Assembly: GCA_013314755.1 (NCBI GenBank)
Contig: JABUFA010000019.1
Coordinates: forward strand, 1 to 64,000
DNA length: 64,000 nt
Direction: 5' to 3'
Origin: Chthonomonadia bacterium
GTDB lineage: Bacteria > Armatimonadota > HRBIN16
Shown here: positions 60,120 to 64,000 of the stretch, one piece after another
Numbering within the stretch: the stretch's first letter is position 1
Layout of the letters: the number at the start of each line of letters is the position of its first letter
Notes under the pieces: generated by a model
The model's input: only the letters and a program-made list of their open reading frames with translations
Told to the model about the DNA's origin: nothing
The model's database searches: none
Translations under genes and position numbers: made by a program

Positions 60120-60179
60120 GCACACCCGGAAACGGCTTCGGCTCACCCTTCCCATTGCCCGATGCGTTACCCTTTGAAG

Positions 60180-60420
60180 GGCGAGGCTCCCGCGGAGCGG
60201 TTTGAACCTAACCCCCAGCCCCTTCCCTGCGAGGGAAGGGGAGCCAGCTTCCTCCCCGCCTGCGGGGAGGTCAGGTGGGGCTGTTCGGCTTTGAGCAACA
60301 CCTAACCCCCAGCCCCTTCCCTGCGAGGGAAGGGGAGATTCTCCTCTCCCCGTGTCGGGGAGAGGCTGGGAGAGGGGTCTTATCCCTGGAGGGCGAGCCG
60401 CCCGCCGAGCCGTGTTTGCG
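60180..60420. repeat. mosaic of dispersed hairpin repeats
   Basis: The 413-base gap between coaBC and the phosphohexomutase holds two copies of CCCTTCCCTGCGAGGGAAGGG (60219-60241, 60314-60336), CCTCCCCGCCTGCGGGGAGG (60251-60270), CTCTCCCCGTGTCGGGGAGAG (60343-60364) and GAGGGCGAGCCGCCCGCCGAGCC-type ends. These are the same modules as at 30.0 and 40.8-41.3 kb. The region is readable as protein in one frame but is not a gene. Confidence 0.8.
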
Positions 60421-60475
60421 GAGCAAAGGCTTTCACCGTTTCACCCTTCAGGGTAGCGCACCCGTATCAAAGACG

Positions 60476-60484
60476 TGGTATAAC
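60476..60484 (+). promoter_or_regulatory. extended -10 element upstream of the phosphohexomutase
   Basis: TGGTATAAC lies 49 bases before the start codon, just after the hairpin-repeat block. There is no clear -35. Confidence 0.4.
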
Positions 60485-60532
60485 AGATACTGGAAATGTT
60501 TGCAGATTCCAGTGTACGGAGGTGATGACAGG

Positions 60533-61945
60533 ATGAGTGGGACTGAAATTCGTTTCGGCACCGATGGCTGGCGTGGAGTGATTGACGAAGATTTTAACGA
60601 GGCGAACGTGCGATTGGTAGCCAGAGCGGTCGCGGAGTACCTGCATCATGCCAAACCCGAGGGGCATGGCGTGCTGGTTGGATATGATAATCGGTATAAG
60701 TCGGAGGTCTTTGCCCGCGCGGCAGCCGAAGAGCTGGCACAGTGCGGTTTGCCCACGGTGCTTTCCGAAAGTTCGTTGTCCTCGCCTGCGCTGTCGTTTG
60801 CTGTTCACCATCGGCGGGCGCAGGGAGGGGTGATGATAACCGCCAGCCACAACCCACCGCGGTTCAATGGCTTTAAGTTCAAGGCAAACTACGGCGGTTC
60901 TGCGTTGCCCGAAATCACCGAACAGATTGAGGCGCACCTTCAGCGTCTGCTGGCTGGGGAACAGGCAGGCGTGCACTCTCCCGCAGAGCTGCGCATCGAA
61001 AATCTCACAAACGAATACCTCCAGCACCTCAAAACACTGGTGAATCTGCAGAACATTCTGGATACCGGCTTCAAGGTAGTCACCGATGCCATGCACGGTT
61101 CGGGCGCGGGCTATCTGCGCACCCTGCTTACCGGTGGGCGCACGCAGGTTATCGCCATTCGTGAAAACCGCGATACGCAGTTCGGCGGCGTCAACCCCGA
61201 GCCAATTGCCTCCAACCTGGGTGCGCTGATGGAGACGGTGCGCCGGGAGCGGGCAGACATCGGTATCGCACTGGACGGTGACGCTGACCGGGTGGGCGCG
61301 GTGGACGAGCAGGGTAACTTTGTAGACAGCCACCGAATCTTCGCCATCACCCTGTACCATCTGGTTCAGCGTCGGGGCTGGCGCGGTCGCGTGGTCAAAA
61401 CCATCTCTACCACCAACATGATTGACGCGCTGTGCCGGCACTTTGACCTGCCGCTTACCGTCACGCCCATCGGTTTCAAGTACATCTGCGAGAACATGTT
61501 GAAAGGTGATGTGCTGATTGGCGGTGAGGAGAGCGGCGGCATCGGTATCCAGCACCACATCCCGGAGCGCGACGGCGTGCTGATGGGCTTGATGCTTCTC
61601 GAGGCGATGGCAATCAGCGGGAAATGGCTCAGCGATCTGGTGCAAGAAGTCTTTGACCTGGTGGGCGAGCACCATTACAACCGCATTGACCTGCACCTGG
61701 AGCGCGAGGAGATGCCCGCTGCCCGCCAGCGTGTCGCCGAAACGGAAGCGCGGGAGGTCGCTGGTTTGCCGGTCGCCAGCATCGACCGCATGGACGGCAC
61801 CAAGTTCCTCTTTGAGAACGGGGCGTGGCTGTTACTGCGTGCTTCGGGCACAGAGCCGGTGGTACGTGTGTACGCCGAAGCCTCCAGCCCCGAGCTGGTG
61901 GAGCGACTTCTGCGGGCAGGCGAAGCGCTGGTGCGCGGGAAGTAA
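60533..61945 (+). CDS. phosphoglucomutase/phosphomannomutase family protein
   Basis: It interconverts hexose (or hexosamine) 1- and 6-phosphates. The 470-residue product has the phosphoserine loop TASHNPPRFNG (near 102), the metal loop DGDADRVG (near 248), the sugar-specificity motif GEESGGIG (near 330) and the phosphate-binding RASGTEPVVRVY (near 437). GGAGGTGAT precedes ATG 60533. The frame upstream to 60275 only reads repeat DNA. GEESGG fits glucose/mannose mutases, but GlmM-like use cannot be excluded. Confidence 0.92.
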   Translation: MSGTEIRFGTDGWRGVIDEDFNEANVRLVARAVAEYLHHAKPEGHGVLVGYDNRYKSEVFARAAAEELAQCGLPTVLSESSLSSPALSFAVHHRRAQGGVMITASHNPPRFNGFKFKANYGGSALPEITEQIEAHLQRLLAGEQAGVHSPAELRIENLTNEYLQHLKTLVNLQNILDTGFKVVTDAMHGSGAGYLRTLLTGGRTQVIAIRENRDTQFGGVNPEPIASNLGALMETVRRERADIGIALDGDADRVGAVDEQGNFVDSHRIFAITLYHLVQRRGWRGRVVKTISTTNMIDALCRHFDLPLTVTPIGFKYICENMLKGDVLIGGEESGGIGIQHHIPERDGVLMGLMLLEAMAISGKWLSDLVQEVFDLVGEHHYNRIDLHLEREEMPAARQRVAETEAREVAGLPVASIDRMDGTKFLFENGAWLLLRASGTEPVVRVYAEASSPELVERLLRAGEALVRGK

Positions 61946-62010
61946 ACCTGCCCGCCCCACTGAACCTTTCGTCGCCAGGCGCGTCTGAAGGGTGTGGAGG
62001 TGGATTTTCA

Positions 62011-62742
62011 ATGCCCCAGCAACCTGAACAGTGGACGATCCCTGTCGACGGCGTAGGGCGCACTGCACTGGTGTATCCGGGCTCAGACGCCCAGCGCAAG
62101 CCCTCGCCAGTGGTGTTTGTGTTTCACGGTTTTACCGGCAACGCCCAGCACGCCGCCCGGAGATACAGTCTGCACACTGCATGGAAAGAGGCAACGGTTG
62201 TCTATCCGCAGGGGTTAACGGTGTATAGTCCTCGTCTGATGCGGAATGGACCAGGCTGGCAACATCGCCCGGGTGAATATGACGACCGCGACCTGAAGTT
62301 TGTGGACGCACTGCTGAAAGAGGTAAAGGCTCGTTACCGGGTGGACGAGAAACGGGTGTATGCCTGTGGGATGTCCAACGGCGCGCTGTTCTGCTTTCTC
62401 CTGCTGACGGAGCGACCACAGTACTTCGCAGCGTTTGCCCCGGTAGCCGGTGCGGGCGAACTGTTCCTGCTGAGAGCGCGCACTTCACGCCCCGTGCTGA
62501 TGGTCAACGGTAAGAGGGACAGGCTGGTATCTTTCCAGTCGGCAGAGCGCACACGCGACCTCCTGCTTCGGCTGAACGGCTGCCCCGGCGAGGGTAAAGA
62601 GTGGGCAAAGGGGTGCGTTCTCTATCCGTCCGCCAAAGGGCAGAATCCGGTGGTCTTCTGTGCGCACGATGGCGGGCATACATGGCCGCCGGACACCACA
62701 GAGCGTATCGTCAAGTTCTTTAAAGAACACCATCTGCCGTAA
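62011..62742 (+). CDS. PHB-depolymerase/LpqC-type esterase, probably cytoplasmic
   Basis: The 243-residue alpha/beta hydrolase shows the oxyanion motif FVFHGFTGNA (near 33). The catalytic serine is in CGMSNGA (GxSxG, near 117), an acid in VNGKRDRLVS and the His in DGGHTWPP (near 223). These match the poly(3-hydroxybutyrate) depolymerase/feruloyl-esterase branch. No signal peptide is visible from this start. GGAGGTGG precedes ATG 62011. The natural ester is unknown. Confidence 0.87.
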   Translation: MPQQPEQWTIPVDGVGRTALVYPGSDAQRKPSPVVFVFHGFTGNAQHAARRYSLHTAWKEATVVYPQGLTVYSPRLMRNGPGWQHRPGEYDDRDLKFVDALLKEVKARYRVDEKRVYACGMSNGALFCFLLLTERPQYFAAFAPVAGAGELFLLRARTSRPVLMVNGKRDRLVSFQSAERTRDLLLRLNGCPGEGKEWAKGCVLYPSAKGQNPVVFCAHDGGHTWPPDTTERIVKFFKEHHLP

Positions 62743-62750
62743 CGCTGAGT

Positions 62751-62823
62751 GGGCAACTACAGGGGTTGCTCCTACGAATAGGCTCATTAGGAGGATGGGG
62801 CAACCACAGAGGGTTGCCCCTAC
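62751..62823. repeat. two GGGCAACC hairpin repeats
   Basis: Two imperfect inverted repeats of the GGGGCAACC/GGTTGCCCC family (62751-62774 and 62797-62823) lie between the esterase and the helicase promoter. They match the copies at 30.0, 40.8, 40.9 and 41.2 kb. Confidence 0.75.
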
Positions 62824-62848
62824 AGACGGTTTCACCATCCAATCCAAT

Positions 62849-62878
62849 TTGACAACCAGTCCCCTGCCCGATTAAGAT
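62849..62878 (+). promoter_or_regulatory. candidate promoter immediately before the helicase gene
   Basis: TTGACA (62849-62854), 18 bases, then TAAGAT (62873-62878). The ATG begins seven bases later, at the expected transcription start, and no ribosome site lies between. Confidence 0.6.
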
Positions 62879-62885
62879 AGACACT

Positions 62886-64000
62886 ATGAATGTAACCCAG
62901 CACTCCCAGGAGAACATTCGGGACGATTCGCACCGAATCGCCGTAGAGACCGACGACCGTTCTATCGTAGTCTCGGCGGGGGCAGGTTCGGGTAAGACGC
63001 AGGTGCTGGCGGAGCGGTTCGTGCATCTGGTGCGCACCGAACGGGCGCGGGTAGACCAGATACTCACCATCACCTACACTCGCAAGGCAGCGCGCGAGAT
63101 GAAGGAGCGCATCATCCACCTGCTGGAGCGCGAGGGGATTGCCGAAGCCAGCTGGCTGGTGGAAAATGCCTACATCAGCACGATTGACTCCCTGTGTGCC
63201 CGCCTGATCCGCGAGAATCCGTTTGAGAGCGTGCTCGATCCCTTCTTCCAGCAGCTGTCCGAACACGATGCGGAACGGCAGTTCTACCACGCCTTTGACC
63301 GGGTAGTGGACAGGCACAGTGTGCAGTCGGATAGTGCCATTGGCAGGCTGTTGCGCGAGGCGTTCGGCAGGATGCGCTTCGGAAGTGACCCCCATGACGC
63401 CCTGCACACCCTTCGCCAGGACCTGTATCAGGCGATGGAGACCATCCGCCTGTTCGGATGGACACGCGAGCAGTTATTAGAGTGGGCGGACGAGATTGAC
63501 CAACATCCACAGAACATCGTGTGGCAGTTAATGAAACTTCTGCGCCATGCCCTGCTTCCCGGCGTCAAGGCGGCACTGCACATCCTGCCAGACGACGACT
63601 CGCTGGCTGGCGAACTGCGCCGTCTACAGCTTGCGCTGGAAAACCTGCGCATGGAGGGCGACCCAATTCAGGTGGTTTCTGCCCTGCGACAGGCTCTGCT
63701 GGTGCGCCAGGGTGATACTCACATCCAGCACCCGGTGGTTGCGGAGTGCTTGGGGCGGGTTCAGGAGTGGCTGCCGGTGCTGGCTGAGGCGAAACTGCAG
63801 AAGGAGATAGAGGAATCCTGGCGCACGAGCACAACCCTGCGTTTGCTGGTAGAGGCATGGGACGAGTATCAGCGGGTGAAAGCCGACGCGAATCAGTGTG
63901 ACTTTGCGGACATCATGTCGGAAGCCATACGCCTCCTGCGCGAACACCGCACGGTGCGTCAGCGCTATCGCCGCAAGTTCCGCTTTGTGATGGTGGATGA
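62886..64000 (+). CDS. UvrD/AddA-type ATP-dependent helicase, 5' part (runs off the window)
   Basis: The reading frame is open to the window edge (371 codons seen). It has the Walker A motif SAGAGSGKT (near residue 33), motif Ia TYTRKAAREMKERI (near 61), ISTIDSLCARLIREN (near 98) and, at the end, the start of motif II (FVMVD). The long insert between motifs Ia and II is typical of AddA/RecB-like nuclease-helicases rather than plain UvrD. The C-terminal domains, including any nuclease, are outside the window. The mRNA may be leaderless. Confidence 0.88.
   Translation, partial: MNVTQHSQENIRDDSHRIAVETDDRSIVVSAGAGSGKTQVLAERFVHLVRTERARVDQILTITYTRKAAREMKERIIHLLEREGIAEASWLVENAYISTIDSLCARLIRENPFESVLDPFFQQLSEHDAERQFYHAFDRVVDRHSVQSDSAIGRLLREAFGRMRFGSDPHDALHTLRQDLYQAMETIRLFGWTREQLLEWADEIDQHPQNIVWQLMKLLRHALLPGVKAALHILPDDDSLAGELRRLQLALENLRMEGDPIQVVSALRQALLVRQGDTHIQHPVVAECLGRVQEWLPVLAEAKLQKEIEESWRTSTTLRLLVEAWDEYQRVKADANQCDFADIMSEAIRLLREHRTVRQRYRRKFRFVMVD

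Noticed and set aside
60275-60532. N-terminal extension of the phosphohexomutase
   Set aside because: It is made of dispersed hairpin repeats read in one frame. A strong ribosome site precedes ATG 60533.

Overview
The window is a gene-dense stretch of a moderately GC-rich bacterial chromosome. There is no phage, insertion sequence, rRNA operon or CRISPR array. Several things suggest a Gram-negative-type, probably thermophilic lineage such as Armatimonadota: a PEP-CTERM protein, a lipobox-bearing HtrA protease, a split complex I operon, Uma2-family nucleases, many sulfatase, sialidase and glycosidase genes, and mosaic hairpin repeats between genes. The phylum is an inference from gene content and was not tested.

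Layout. 1-4.7 kb (+): proA, nadD, a LytR-CpsA-Psr protein, rsfS, a TPR membrane protein and an antitoxin/PIN-toxin pair. 4.8-5.7 kb: ribokinase. 5.7-11.3 kb (-): nuoABCDHIJK followed by an endonuclease III gene. 11.4-12.0 kb: an ordered array of five different hairpin types repeated about three times. 12.1-14.8 kb (+): galE, a sugar isomerase/epimerase and deoC. 15.0-15.1 kb (-): tRNA-Pro and tRNA-Gly under a near-consensus promoter. 15.3-19.8 kb (+): a large six-hairpin glycosidase and a MATE exporter. 19.9-33.4 kb (-): chemoreceptor, MTA/MTI phosphorylase, two sialidase-like proteins, two Uma2 paralogues, a sulfatase-fold hydrolase, a Gfo/Idh/MocA oxidoreductase, a cupin, a URO-D family protein and a molybdopterin oxidoreductase. 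33.6-34.3 kb (-): a MNT/HEPN pair. 34.6 kb (+): PEP-CTERM protein. 35.3-40.8 kb (+): an apparent operon of six uncharacterised, mostly membrane proteins followed by an NlpC/P60 hydrolase and a DUF92 protein. 41.3-51.2 kb (+): three very large carbohydrate-active proteins, one of them a GH38 alpha-mannosidase. 51.3-64 kb: purA, a macro-domain protein, an HtrA pair (one pseudo-protease and one lipoprotein with four PDZ domains), an M42 aminopeptidase, an HTH/MazF-type pair, gmk, coaBC, a phosphohexomutase, an esterase, and the 5' part of a UvrD/AddA-type helicase.

How the genes fit together. Housekeeping genes (NAD and proline synthesis, complex I membrane and connecting arms, CoA and purine synthesis) are interleaved with loci for scavenging complex glycans: sialidases, a sulfatase-fold hydrolase, GH38, six-hairpin enzymes and sugar isomerases. 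No sugar transporter was seen beside them. Three small toxin-antitoxin-like pairs look inserted between the larger operons.

The strongest candidates for undescribed biology are the membrane operon at 35.3-39.2 kb, which starts at an exact TTGACA-N17-TATAAT promoter, and the cassette-like hairpin array at 11.5-12.0 kb.
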